A stretch of DNA of 64,000 nucleotides from Heracleum sosnowskyi (GCA_030848705.1 CM061239.1:83186363-83250362); one strand, 5' to 3'. Positions 1-12,500 are shown, counted from the first letter of the stretch. Translations and numbers: made by a program. The notes: a model not told the origin generated them from the sequence alone.

Positions 1-2043
1 AAGGTAGCTTCACTCAAAGGTTTGGTGAAGATATCTGCAAGCTGTTGGTCTGTAGAAACAAAATGAATCTCAATGTTTCCTTCTTCCACATGTTCCATGA
101 TAAAATGATACCTTATGCTGATGTGCTTGGTCATGGAGTGCTGTACTGGATTACCTGTCATAGCAATAGCACTTTGATTATCACAGTAAATAGGTATTCT
201 AGAGTACCTTAATCCATAGTCCAGCAATTGATTCTTCATCCATAAAATCTGTGCACAACAGCTACCAGCAGCTATATACTTTGCTTCTGCTGTGGATGTA
301 GAAATTGATTTCTGTTTCTTGCTGTACCAAGAAACTAATCTATCACCTAAAAATTGACATCTTCCACTTGTGCTTTTTCTGTCTATCTTACAGCCTGCAA
401 AATCTGCATCAGAGTAACCAATTAATTTAAACTCTGATTCTCTAGGGTACCACAAACCGAGGGTTATGGTTCCTTTGAGATATTTGAAAATCCTCTTTAC
501 AGCTGTTAGATGTGGCTCTCTGAGGTCTGCTTGAAATCTTGCACAAAGACATGTTGCATACATGATATCTGGTCTACTTGCTGTCAAATAAAGAAGAGAC
601 CCTATCATTCCTCTATAGTTTGTCATATCTACTGAGGCTCCTGTGTCTTTGTCTAGCTTTGTTGCAGTAGCCATGGGAGTTGTAGCAGATGAACTATCAA
701 GCATACCAAATTTCTTGAGAAGATTTCTGGTATATTTTGCTTGATTGATAAAAATCCCATCATCTGTTTGCTTGACCTGTAAGCCTAGAAAATAACTAAG
801 CTCTCCCATCATACTCATTTGATATCTTGACTGCATAAGCTTGGTAAATTTCTTACAGAGTTTGTCATTAGTAGACCCAAAAATTATGTCATCCACATAG
901 ATTTGAACTAACAGCAAATCATCACCAGTATTAAAGTAGAACAAGGTTTTGTCAATTGTACCTCTAGTGAACCCACTTTCTAAAAGAAATTGAGCCAGAG
1001 TTTCATACCATGCTCTAGGTGCCTGCTTTAGTCCATATAATGCCTTATCAAGCCTGTAGACATAATCTGGATGTTTGGGATCTACAAACCCTGGTGGTTG
1101 TTCAACAAACACTTCTTCTTCAAGTTTCCCATTGAGAAAAGCACTTTTCACATCCATCTGAAAAACTTTAAATTTCACGTGAGCAGCATAGGCCAGAAAA
1201 ATCCTTATTGCCTCCAGTCTTGCAACTGGAGCAAAGGTTTCATCATAATCAATTCCTTCTTGCTGTGAATAGCCTTTTGCCACAAGTCTAGCCTTATTCC
1301 TTGTAATCACTCCATCACTGTCTGTTTTGTTTCTGAAAACCCACTTTGTACCAACAATAGATCTGTTCTTTGGTCTTGGTACAAGTGTCCAGACTTCATT
1401 CCTCTCAAATTCATTTAACTCTTCTTGCATTGTTGTTATCCAATTAGCATCTTGAAGAGCTTCTTCCACTTTCTTGGGCTCAGTTTGAGATAAGAATGCA
1501 TGAAACAGACATTCATTATTTGTAGCACTTCTAGTTCTTACACTAGCTTCAGGATCTCCAATTATCAAGTCAGGTGTATGGGATTGTGTCCACCTTCTTG
1601 CTGTTGGTAATTGGCTTCTATTTTCATTATTAGATCCTCCCCCTTGATCCATGCTCTCCTGATTTTCTGCTCGACCATTCGCATTCTCTGAGGCTCCCCC
1701 TGAATTGGACTGTTCAGTATTTGAACTTTCAGAGTTTGACTCAGAGTTTCTGTTGGATTCTTCATTTGACTCTCTTTCAGAATTTGAGTCACAACTTTGA
1801 GAAGTTTCTGAAGTTTCTTCACGCTCCCCCTCAACTGGTTCTCTATTTTGTTCTGTCAGAGAAAATTCGTCAGTGTTTACCAGTAGAGGATCAGAGTATA
1901 CTTCGTCAGAGTTTGTTGGATTTGCTTCATCAGTGTTTACATTTTCAGAGTATAGATCTTCATTTTTAAAGCGAAGTTGATCATGATATCCTTCATCTTC
2001 TATTCCAGTTATTTTCTTGTCATCAAATGACACATGTATAGAT
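1..2043 (-). pseudogene. Element A pol, 3' part (integrase C-terminus, linker, RT, RNase H)
   Basis: Read on the minus strand this is the C-terminal half of a Ty1/Copia polyprotein. It aligns with bases 6210-8125 of element B. It contains the serine-rich NSD/NSE linker, the RT core (counterpart of the YVDDIIFG catalytic motif near 880-910) and RNase H with the TKHISIRYHF block. It runs off the left edge before its stop, and I noticed no internal stop. Where B has a premature TAG, this copy has CAG (near 30-32). Its N-terminal half is at 13798-15055. The two were contiguous until element B inserted at TAGAT. The third ORF and 3' LTR of A must lie left of the window. Confidence 0.9.
2039..2043. 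repeat. Target-site duplication of element B, left copy (TAGAT)
   Basis: TAGAT directly precedes the 5' LTR of B and is repeated at 13798-13802 directly after its 3' LTR. The uninterrupted homologous pol of B near 6206-6230 carries the same site once, which confirms a 5-bp staggered integration. Confidence 0.97.
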
Positions 2044-2535
2044 TGTTAGATATAATTGCTGACGTTTGTTCATCAGTGTTTAAGTACCAGGTACTCATCA
2101 GAGTTTACTAGAATCCAGTCAGAGTTTGATAAAGTCTGACGGGGTGAAGAGTTCATTAACTGTCGGTGCTAATATGAAGATTCTAGAAGCAATATATCTT
2201 GAAGATGGAAAGAAGCATGATATATTGAGACAGTTAAGGAAACGGAACAGAAGACAGAAGCAATCCTAATTTGATATAAATTGTATAGCTGATTTATAGG
2301 ATATCAATTAGAGATTGATTATGTAACTGTGTATTATATAAACACAGATAGGTTAACCCTAAAAGGGAGGCGAATATTGAATACATTATTCTTGTAACCT
2401 AGCAGCTCTATGTGATTCTTTAACATCACTGAGAGAAGAGTTATTTTATATAATTTAGTTATTGATTCATAAACAGTGTTCTTGAGTGTTATTATCATAT
2501 TAATATTGATTATATATTGTGTATTCGGCCTAACA
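2044..2535 (+). repeat. Element B 5' LTR
   Basis: 492 bp, beginning TGTTAG and ending CTAACA, and matched by 13306-13797. A TATA box lies at 2335-2342. Two inverted copies of the AAACTCTG octamer lie at 2099-2106 and 2120-2127. TGACG cores (bZIP/as-1 type) occur near 2061 and 2137. It is flanked on the left by TSD TAGAT and on the right by the PBS. Confidence 0.96.
2335..2342 (+). promoter_or_regulatory. TATA box in B 5' LTR
   Basis: TATATAAA is followed by CACAG. The same TATA-plus-CACAG block occurs in the 3' LTR (13597-13604) and in the otherwise different LTR of family E (41838-41845, 46121-46128). This conservation supports it as the genomic RNA promoter. Confidence 0.7.
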
Positions 2536-2537
2536 AT

Positions 2538-2550
2538 TGGTATCAGAGCC
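2538..2550 (+). other. Primer-binding site of element B (initiator-Met tRNA)
   Basis: TGGTATCAGAGCC lies 2 bases after the LTR end. It matches the complement of the 3' end of plant initiator methionine tRNA, the usual primer for plant Copia and many Gypsy elements. Confidence 0.92.
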
Positions 2551-2598
2551 AAGGCTGTTTAATATATACAGTTTATCGATCCAAACACAAGTATAATC

Positions 2599-4946
2599 AT
2601 GGCTGACAACTCTCAGGAAGGTTCTAATGCAGGTTCTAATGCTCAGAAGGTTCAACCTACTTCTATGAGTCGATATGAGACTATAAGGGTTCCAATTCTC
2701 AGACCAGTTGAATATCCAATATGGAAGGTGAAGATGACCATGTTTCTGGAAGCCACAGATCCAGAATACCTTGATAGAATCAATGATGGTCCTCACATGC
2801 CAACTAAATTGTCTCCTGTTATTACTGGGCAAGAACAAAAGACTGTTCCAAAAGAGAAGAATGATTTGACTCCTGAAGACATCTCATCAATTGCAAAGGA
2901 TGCAAAGGTTAGACATCTACTACACAGTGCCTTAGATAATGTCATGTCTAACAGAGTTATTGGCTGCAAAACTGCCAAAGAAATTTGGGATGCTTTGGAA
3001 GTCAGGTGTCAAGGAACAAGTGCTATAAAGAAGAATAGAAAGACTATTCTTACACAGGAGTATGAACACTTTGACTCGAGATCTGATGAAACCTTAACAG
3101 ATACATATGACAGGTTTTGTAAATTGTTGAATGATTTGTCCCTGGTTGATAAAGAGTATGAACTTGAAGAGTCAAATCTCAAGTTTCTTCTATCCCTACC
3201 TAAAAGATGGGATTTAAAGGCAACAACAATCAGAGACAATTATGATCTTGCAGATACAGATCTTGATGAAATCTATGGGTTGCTTAAAACTCATGAACTT
3301 GAAATAGAACAGAGAAACAAAAGATCTGGAAAGAAGACAAAATCTGTTGCTCTTAAAGTTGAAGAAAAGCCTGTCAAGAAGGAATCATCAAGAAAGAAAA
3401 CCAAAGGAAAGGCTTTAGTCATTAAATCTGACAGTGAGTCATCAAACTCTGATGATGGCTCAAACACTGATGATGAAGCTTCTGATTCTGAGGATGATGA
3501 AGAAGAGATGATGAGAATGGCTGCTTTAATGGTGAAGACCTTCACGAAGATGGGATTCAAGAACTTCAAGAAAGGAAAGAGATTCTCAAGGAAAGATTCA
3601 AATTCTGATAAGAGAAATTTCAGAAAGTCTAAGGGAAAATATACCAAGTCTGGAAAGAAAACAAGTCTGAGATCCAGTGCTACAAGTGTAAAGAGATGGG
3701 TCATTATGCTCCAGAGTGCAAGAAAGGAAAATATGAGAAAACACTCATCACTAAAGGCAAGGACTGGGAAGACACTTCAGACTCAGATGAGGGAGTTAAT
3801 TATGCTCTCATGGCAACTGTTAAAGATGAAGCTGAGTCATCTGGAAACAAGGTACCCCTAACAACTTATGCTTATGATACTCATAACATATCTGAATTAA
3901 GAATTTATCTTAAAAGCATACATGTTAGTTATAGAGATCAGACTTTAGAAAATGAAAGAATCAAATCTGAGAATCTAGTTCTTAAAGAGAGGAATAAATT
4001 TCTTGAAGAGAAACTTGTTAACATGCAACAAGTTCAAAAGGAGAGAGATGATGCTGTTTTTGTTGAACAGGAGTTGCTTAAAAGATATAGGGAAATAGAA
4101 TCTGAGTTGGAAAAAGAGAGAAGAGTAATTAAAACTTGGACAAATTCTGGAAAAGACACACATCAGGTTTTTCAGACAGATACTGTAGGCTTAGGTTACT
4201 GTGAGGGAGATCAACTTAGGTTTAAAGATAAAGTTAAAGTGAAACCACAAATTAAACCTGTGAAATTTGTTCCGGAATACAGTAAGCTAAAGTCTGTTGT
4301 AGTAAAAGAAGCTGTTATGGAACCAGTTGAAACTTGTGTAAAACAGGTTAATATTGGTTCAATAACAGAGAATAAGTTTGAGATAGAAGCTGTTAAAGAA
4401 CCAGTAAAAATCTGTGATAAACAGGTTAATGTTGGTTTAATGACAGAGAAACAATTCAAACATAAGCTCAAAGAAGTAAAGTCTGTCAACAAACAGAAAA
4501 TGTTTAAGAAGAATAGGAATGGAAAAGTAGGCATTAATAAAAGAAATGATTATCTGTCTAATTCTGCTGCTCCTAGAAAAACATGTCATAGTTGTGGTAG
4601 TACTAACCATCTTTCCAGGTTTTGCAAGAAGAACAAAGATATTAACTCTTTACCCTCCACATCTGGAGTAAAGAATGATTATGTTAGGGTTAGACCACAG
4701 ACTTTATACACACACTGTGGGAGCACTTGGCATTCCATTTATACTTGCAAGAGTTATCATGCTATTTATCACAACTATTATGAGCTAAAACCCAACTTGA
4801 AGTGGGTTAGAGCAAACTCTGCAAGTGTAAAGTCTAACAATGTTAGTTTAAACTCTGTTGATAGTGATTCCGCTGCAAAAGCTAACAATGTTAAGAAAGC
4901 CAAAGGATCCAAGCAAGTCTGGATCCTTAAATCTAACACTCAGTGA
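2599..4946 (+). pseudogene. gag: Element B gag (frameshifted)
   Basis: A Copia gag (UBN2/Retrotran_gag type) of about 780 codons starts at the ATG 49 bases after the PBS. The first frame (2599-3861) covers the N-terminal gag domain with YPIWKVKMTMFLEATDP and SNRVIGCKTAKEIWDALE. Next come a basic stretch and an acidic serine/aspartate stretch. A missing base near 3657-3661, seen by comparison with A and C, shifts the frame just before the zinc knuckle CYKCKEMGHYAPEC. The rest is read in another frame (to 4946), with a coiled-coil-like segment, CHSCGSTNHLSRFC and a third CX2CX4HX4C-like motif whose first Cys is Tyr here. Function is capsid formation and RNA packaging. The break should remove the knuckles from the product. 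Confidence 0.92.
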
Positions 4947-4956
4947 TTGTTTGTGA

Positions 4957-7900
4957 TTACAGGGCATAAAAGAGAGCACTCTTATCTTGGACAGTGGATG
5001 CTCAGGACATATGACTGGAAATAAAGCCCTGCTATCAGATTTTGAGGAAAAAGCTGGCCCAAAAGTTTCCTATGGAGATGGCAACATAGGACATACTCTG
5101 GGATATGGCAATATCAATCTTGGAAGTGTCATCATTACAAATGTAGCTCTTGTCTCAGGACTCAAGCATGATCTGCTTTCTGTGAGTCAAATCTGTGACA
5201 GAGGATACCATGTAGATTTTCATATTGAACATTGTGAAGTAATCAGCAAATCTACAGGGAAAGTTGTTCTAGTTGGACACAGGCACAATAACATCTATGA
5301 AGCAAGTTTGGTAACAAACTCTGAAGGAAAAACTGTGTGTCTATCTGCAAGAATGTCCAGTGAAGAGAGTTGGAAATGGCATAAGAAGCTCTCTCACTTA
5401 AACTTGAACAACATCAATGAGCTAATTCGAAAAGATCTTGTAAGGAGACTTCCAAAGTCAATACTCAGCTTAGATGGTCTGTGTGATTCTTGTCAAAAGG
5501 CCAAGCAAAGGAAGTCATCTTTCAAGAGTAAATATGAATCTTCAGTTATGGAACCTTATCATCTTCTACATGTTGATCTTTTTGGTCCAGTAAATATAAT
5601 GTCAATGGGCAGAAAGAAATATGCTCTACTCATTGTTGATGAGTACACTAGGTACACATGGGTGTATTTCTTAGCAAAGAAGGATGAAACTGCCTCAATT
5701 CTAATGGAACATGTAAAGCTACTGGACAAAGGATCAGAATTCAAAGTGAAAATTATAAGAAGTGACAATGGTACTGAATTCAGAAATTCTGTAGTGGAAG
5801 CTTTCTGCAAGGAAAGAGGAGTGAAGCAAGAATTTTCTGCACCTGGAACTCCACAGCAAAATGGTGTAGTTGAAAGAAAGAACAGAACTCTTATCGAAGC
5901 TGCCAGAACAATGCTTGATGAAGCAAAGTTGCCAACTTATTTCTGGGCAGAAGCTGTTCAAACTGCTTGTTTTACTCAAAATGCTACACTGATCAACAAG
6001 CATGGGAAAACACCATATGAGATGGTGAAGAATAAGAAGCCAAATTTGAAGTATTTTCATATTTTTGGATGCAAGTGCTTTGTGTTGAAAACTCATCCTG
6101 AACAGTTGACCAAGTTTGACTTAAAAGCTGATGAAGGAATTTTTGTTGGATACCCACTATCAACTAAAGCATTCAGAGTCTACAATCTAAGAACAAAAGT
6201 GATCATGGAATCTATACATGTGTCATTTGATGACAAGAAAATAACTGGAATAGAAGATGAAGGATATCATGATCAACTTCGCTTTGAAAATGAAGATCTA
6301 TACTCTGATGATGTAAACTCTGATGAAGCAAATCCAACAAACTCTGACGAAGCATACTCTGATCCTCTACTGGTAAACTCTGAGTCAAACTCTGAAAGTT
6401 CAAATACTGAACAGTCCAATTCAGGGGGAGCCTCAGAGAATGCGAATGGTCGAGAAGAAAATCAGGAGAGCATGGATCAAGGGAGAGGATCTAATAATGA
6501 AAATAGAAACCAATTACCAACAGCAAGAAGGTGGACACAATCCCATACACCTGACTTGATAATTGGAGATCCAGAAGCTAGTGTAAGAACTAGAAGTGCT
6601 AAAAATAATGAATGTCTGTTTCATGCATTCTTATCTCAAACTGAGCCCAAGAAAGTGGAAGAAGCTCTTCAAGATGCAAATTGGATAACAGCAATGCAAG
6701 AAGAGTTAAATGAATTTGAGAGGAATGAAGTCTGGACACTTGTACCAAGACCAAAGAACAGATCTATTGTTGGTACAAAGTGGGTTTTCAGAAACAAAAC
6801 AGACAGTGATGGAGTGATTACAAGGAATAAGGCTAGACTTGTGGCAAAAGGCTATTCACAGCAAGAAGGGATTGATTATGATGAAACCTTTGCTCCAGTT
6901 GCAAGACTGGAGGCAATAAGGATTTTTTTGGCCTATGCTGCTCACAAGAAATTTAAAGTCTTTCAGATGGATGTGAAAAGTGCTTTTCTCAATGGGAAAC
7001 TTGAAGAAGAAGTGTTTGTTGAACAACCACCAGGGTTTGTAGATCCCAAACATCCAGATTATGTCTACAGGCTTGATAAGGCATTATATGGACTAAAGCA
7101 GGCACCTAGAGCATGGTATGAAACTCTGGCTCAATTTCTTTTAGAAAGTGGGTTCACTAGAGGTACAATTGACAAAACCTTGTTCTATTTTAATACTGGT
7201 GATGATTTGCTGTTAGTTCAAATCTATGTGGATGACATAATTTTTGGGTCTACTAATGACAAACTCTGTAAGAAATTTGCCAAGCTTATGCAGTCAAGAT
7301 ATCAAATGAGTATGATGGGAGAGCTTAGTTATTTTCTAGGCTTACAGGTCAAGCAAACAGATGATGGGATTTTTATCAATCAAGCAAAATATACCAGAAA
7401 TCTTCTCAAGAAATTTGGTATGCTTGATAGTTCATCTGCTACAACTCCCATGGCTACTGCAACAAAGCTAGACAAAGACACAGGAGCCTCAGTAGATATG
7501 ACAAACTATAGAGGAATGATAGGGTCTCTTCTTTATCTGACAGCAAGTAGACCAGATATCATGTATGCAACATGTCTTTGTGCAAGATTTCAAGCAGACC
7601 CTAGAGAGCCACATCTAACAGCTGTAAAGAGGATTTTCAAATATATCAAAGGAACCATAACCCTCGGTTTGTGGTACCCTAGAGAATCAGAGTTTAAATT
7701 AATTGGTTACTCTGATGCAGATTTTGCAGGCTGTAAGATAGACAGAAAAAATACAAGTGGTAGCTGTCAATTTTTAGGTGACAAATTAGTTTCTTGGTAC
7801 AGCAAGAAACAGAAATCAATTTCCACATCCACAGCAGAAGCAGAGTATATAGCTGCTGGTAGCTGTTGTGCACAGATTTTATGGATGAAGAATCAATTGC

Positions 7901-8169
7901 TGGACTATGGGTTAAGGTACTCTAGAATACCTATTTACTGTGATAATCAAAGTGCTATTGCTATGACAGGTAATCCAGTACAGCACTCCATGACCAAGCA
8001 CATCAGCATAAGGTATCATTTTATCAGGGAACATGTGGAAGAAGGAAACATTGAGCTTCATTTTGTGTCTACAGACCAATAGCTTGCAGATATCTTCACC
8101 AAACCTTTGAGTGAAGCTACCTTTACAAGGCTGGTAAATGAACTTGGAATGATCTCTGGTTTTGACTAG
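4957..8169 (+). pseudogene. pol: Element B pol polyprotein (one premature stop)
   Basis: A Ty1/Copia polyprotein opens after a TGA at 4954-4956, in a different frame from gag. Aspartic protease: LDSGCSGHMTG near 4985. GAG_pre-integrase zinc motif: WHKKLSH and CDSCQKAK (5375-5505). Integrase core: HVDLFGP, IRSDNGTEF, TPQQNGVVERKNRT supply the DDE acids. RT: QMDVKSAFLNG and YVDDIIFGST (6965-7250). RNase H: YSDADFAG, STSTAEAEYIAA, YCDNQSAI (7705-7955). A TAG at 8080-8082 replaces a Gln codon kept in A and C, cutting 29 residues before the family stop at 8167-8169. The linker has lost about 135 bp relative to A, between two octamer copies (6375-6394). Catalytic residues look intact. Confidence 0.95.
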
Positions 8170-8781
8170 AGATACTGGTTAGATTCAAACTCTATACATG
8201 ATTTTATGCTTATGATTCTTTGCATATGTTAACTGCTATTTGTACCAGTATGTTAAACTCTGATAGTAAACTCTGTTAGTCATACTCTGTCGGTTAAACT
8301 CTAATGTTAAACTCTGATTGTGATATTGTCTGAAACATATGGACCGATGAAGAAAGCTATATGAAGCATGATTTTCAGTAAGTAATCATGAATCCTTCTA
8401 AGTATTATAAATTCTAAATTACAAAATGTGCAGAAATTTTACACAGCATGATACTGTCTCTATATTTATAGCATCTCTTAGTTTATTGATCTTATACACT
8501 GAGTCTGTATTAGCTGTTTGCACTTTCTCTCATAAATTAATTGTATTAACTGATGAAAAGTCTAAACTCTGTTAATTAATTGCAAATATTTCACACCCTC
8601 AAATCAAAAGATGCCAAAAAGAGCACAAATTCCTTTGAGATCATGTTGTGCCTAGGAAGATCCAGGAACTTATTGTATGAAATAAGGGCTAAAATCTCTG
8701 ATTTTTGGTGACTAGTGCCAACCACTGATTACTGGAAAAATAAAATAAATAAAAAAAAATAAAAAAATAAAAAAATAATTT

Positions 8782-8802
8782 AAAGGGGGTGAAAATAAAA
8801 GA
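8782..8802 (+). promoter_or_regulatory. Internal polypurine tract-like sequence in B
   Basis: A purine run broken by a single T, with core AAAGGGGGTGAAAA. It is kept on the minus strand of element C near 37197-37213. Sireviruses are known for additional PPT copies, so an internal plus-strand priming site is plausible but unproven. Confidence 0.4.
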
Positions 8803-9241
8803 TATATTCAAATGAAAGGATATCAGTATACAGAGTTTAGATATAAAAATCAGATTTTATTTTAAATGAGAGTTTGAGCAACCAGTTTTTACTACTTTAG
8901 TTTGTGGATTTTATGCACTTTGAGATGATCTAAATATTCATATTCAGTAAACTCTACTAATTCACACACAAATACTCACACCTGTACAGTTTGTGAAAAG
9001 AGTTTATTTATAAAGGAGGAGGATTGGTAAACACTGATGAACTGTGTACTCTACGCTAGGGTAATTTTATTTTAATCTCTGATGATTAAAATTAATTATT
9101 TGTTTCAGACAGTTAACAATTTTGAGAAAACATTCTTGAAAATAAAAGAGTATGATTGGTAACGGTTCTAATTTGTATTAAACAGAGGAGAGAGGTTGAG
9201 TGTTTAGAAAAGTGTAAAGGGTGGTAATAATTGCTGTTTTT

Positions 9242-9257
9242 AATGCGCATGCGCATT
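9242..9257. repeat. Perfect 16-bp palindrome in B spacer
   Basis: AATGCGCATGCGCATT reads the same on both strands. Element C has only a degenerate version near 36738-36752. It lies about 40 bases upstream of the G-box and could be a dimer-binding site. Confidence 0.6.
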
Positions 9258-9298
9258 GGAAACTGTCAATTATTTGTTGTCAGTCATTACATGTGTAC

Positions 9299-9391
9299 CA
9301 CGTGTCCCACTCACACAGTTAACGGAGTAAGACAGTTGTGTATTAATGATTAAAAACTGTTCAGTTTTTAATTTTGAATGTCATATTTATA
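9299..9391 (+). promoter_or_regulatory. Candidate internal promoter for ORF3 of B
   Basis: A G-box (CACGTG, 9299-9304) is followed 80 bases later by a TATA-like TATTTATA (9384-9391). Next come about 145 bases of pyrimidine-rich leader and the ATG at 9538 in a good context (ACTAATGGCG). The same arrangement survives in element C (G-box 36692-36697, TATA-like near 36606, ATG at 36458). Conservation between copies supports a subgenomic promoter. No transcript evidence is available here. Confidence 0.45.
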
Positions 9392-9537
9392 CAATACACA
9401 AACATACGTCTAAACCTTTCACATTTTACTTCAATTCACATCTATTGATACACACACATATTCACAAACACCTTTCTACTTACAAACTCTTTCGAAGCTT
9501 TTGCATCAGTTTCTTTGATTTCTTTCAAATCTTACTA

Positions 9538-12500
9538 ATGGCGACTACAGCTTTTGTTTCTTCTGGGTTAGAATTTGTTCCAAATAACTATGCAGCACCA
9601 TTAAACACTGCCAACGCACCAGAAGCTTTTCATATGATTCAAGATTTTCTTGCTCAGTCAGCGATTGGGCGTGCTTTAGTTGAACCAGCAAAACTTTCTG
9701 GTTTACAAATCAAGGCGTTTTGGGAGTCCGGGATGTATGATGATGGTGGTGAGACTGGTAACCCATCTATTATCTTTGAATTTGAAGAAACAGAGTATGT
9801 AATTACTGCTGGAACCATTCGGGCTGCAATGGGGTTTCCTGAGTTTTCGTCGTATACTATTGGAATGGGTGATGAAGATTTGATAAGGATGATGCGAGAG
9901 ATTGGGTATTCTGGACCCTTGACTAAGATTGGACAGTTGAAACGACCGTTCTTAAGGAAGGAGTGGAGCTTCTTCTTTGATTGCATTACAAGGACGTTCA
10001 GAAAGAAATGCACCAACTGGGATGCTATTCCCACAGACAGTCTGCAAATCGGGTACTCTCTGTTATATGATAATCATTTTGATTTTGCACGACTTGTTTT
10101 GAATAACTTAGGGGAGAAAATGACAGAAAATAGAAGAGTAGTTTACTTTTCTAGATTTTGTCAGATTTTATTCTCTTACTGTGTTGAAGGGGTAGAAGTA
10201 ATTGATGAAGATGTTTCTTGTTTTAAATTACACAAGAGGATATTTTCTGATCTTATCAATAAGGATGTTAAGAAAGGAAATGTAGGTGATCTTTTGCTAC
10301 CTGCATTAGTGCAACAGTTTTTGGATGACTCTATCCAAGCAGAACAACAACCAAAACCAGTAAGAACTGAAGCTGCTCCTTCCCAACCAATTCGTACTGG
10401 TGGAAGAATCAAACATAGGGCTTTTAAACCAGCAAAGTCTGTTAAGCCAACTACTGAGGTTGGGGTTTCTAAAACTTCTGTGCCAAACTCTGTTGGTACA
10501 TCTAAGAAGAGTAGAGCAAAGAGACCTCGTTCTGATGCTGAGGATGATACTGAGACTCTGACTCAGAGAAGAAGACGGTTGATATCTAACTACTTGTTTG
10601 ATGAGTCAGATAATGAAGCTATTCCTGAGGCTGTTCTTGAAGCTGTTCATGAGGATGAACAGAATGTAGATCCTGATGTTGTAATTCAGGATGCTGCTGT
10701 AGAACTTGATGCTGTTACTAAGGAGACTGAGGTTAATGTTGAAGCTACTGTGCCCACAGAGGACAGAGCAAATGTTGATGTCAATCTTGAAGCTGATACT
10801 ACTACAAATGCTGATAATTTTGTTGATAATTTGGACATGGATTTTGAAGCACACCCCTCTATAAACTCTGATCATATTAAAGACTTTGATGAAACTGAGG
10901 GTGTGGAAGCTGATCAAGCCACTCTGGTACTTGAAGAGTCAATGGCAACTCATACAGAGATTCTCTCTGTCATCAATCAAGTTCTTGAAGTTGGTGATGA
11001 GGTTGATCAGGAAGCCAAATCTGTCTCTTCTGAGAAGATTGTTGAAAATGATGAGAAGAATATTGTAGTAGAAGAAGCTGTTCCAGCAGTAGAAGAAGAT
11101 GCTGAGAAGAATGAAGCTGTAGCAGAGAAAGTTGAAGTTACTGCAGAGAATATTGTTGAAGAAGCTGCAGAGTCCTTAGTACAAAATGTTGTTGTAAACT
11201 CTGATCTTAATGAGAGAGCACAAGATAATGCTGAAGAAGATGTTCCTAATTCTTCTAATGCTGATTCTTCTGCAAACTCTGTTGATACATCTCAAAGAGT
11301 TGCTGCTCAACATGCTACAGACGCTCACTTTCAGGAAATGTATTTTTCTAATTGGTCAAGCAGAGAAACTATCTTTTCTGATGAAAGAGCTGCTGATTTT
11401 GTGACCAAGTCTTCTAAGGAAATTCAAAATCCTGAACTTTTAACTCATCTCAAAGCCACAATTGTCCAAGTCAAGTCATTGCATAATCGCTTTGATACTA
11501 CTGATAAGGTTATTGATGGACTGAGAAATGACATAGTTGCCAGGGAAGTTACATTGAAAAAGGATAAATCTTTATATCTTTCCCTGTGTCAAGAACAAAA
11601 GGATTTTAGCTCCAGGTTACTGAAGGTTGAAGAGAATCAGACTTTGATGTCTGGAAAAATTGATTCTATTGCTGCATCACTAGAATTGCTTACATCAGTT
11701 CTAATTCCTGATGATGTCAAAAAGGGGGAGAAGATACCTAAAGACAAATGCAGAAGGACTCCAACTTTGAGACTGAGGGATGATTCAAATGATGGTGGAA
11801 GCAGGGAACCAGAGAAAAGGTCAAAGTCTTCTCAAGAGCAAGGGCGACTTAGGTCAAACTCTGCTAGATAGACAAACTCTGATATGATAAACTCTGGTGC
11901 TACTGGTTCTGGTACTCATGCTCAATCTTCTTCAAGACTTAAGAGTCTAGTGATTTCAGCTAATCCAATAACTGATGAAGAGATTGCAGCCAAGCTGTTT
12001 TTAGATGAGCATGATGGTGAAGTGACAGTTGAGGATTTGGAAGCAGAAATGAAGATGTTGTCTGAAGAACATAAAAAGAAAGTTGCTTCTGGTACTTATA
12101 AGAAGAAATCAGTAAAGGCTCCTAGAAAGAAAGAAATTGGAATTTCTATCAAAGAAATACTCAACAGAGTATACAATACACAAGGAGACCTGTAATTGCA
12201 AATACTGATAAAGGAAAGGGTATACTGGTAGAAGAAGGACAGTTACCAAAGAAGAATTATTCAACCTCTGACGTTGCTCAAGTTGAATCAATGATAAACA
12301 AATCAACCTCTGACGTTGCTCATGTTGATATTTCTACTAAAGTTGTGACAACCTCTGACAAGGCTCAAGTTGTACAAACTCAGCTAGCTCCACAACTTCA
12401 AGGTTTCTTAAGACCTGTACTTTCTGAAACTCTGACGCTAGAACCTGTGGACTTTTCTCAAACCAGGACAGTACTTGGAAAAGAATCTTATGACAAGTCT

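Larger units (their letters stand above)
8170..9537 (+). other. Element B spacer between pol and ORF3
   Basis: A non-coding 1.4-kb segment conserved in element C (36459-37794). It holds at least five exact AAACTCTG octamers (8255, 8268, 8309, 8564 and inverted at 8831) plus near matches. It also holds an A-rich run (8740-8780), a PPT-like tract at 8782-8802, a 16-bp palindrome at 9242-9257, a G-box at 9299-9304 and a TATA-like box at 9384-9391. I see no ORF of its own. It looks like the leader and promoter of ORF3. Confidence 0.75.

Noticed and set aside
1071..1268. Short ORFs antisense to pol (also 6856-7053, 5734-6096, 13916-14278)
   Set aside because: They are reverse-strand shadows that recur identically wherever pol is present. 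No independent support.
9346..9537. Upstream extension of ORF3 from an earlier ATG, with a hydrophobic, signal-peptide-like stretch
   Set aside because: It overlaps the conserved TATA-like box and pyrimidine-rich leader. The ATG at 9538 has better context and is followed by the conserved domain, so the hydrophobic look comes from translating a T-rich leader.
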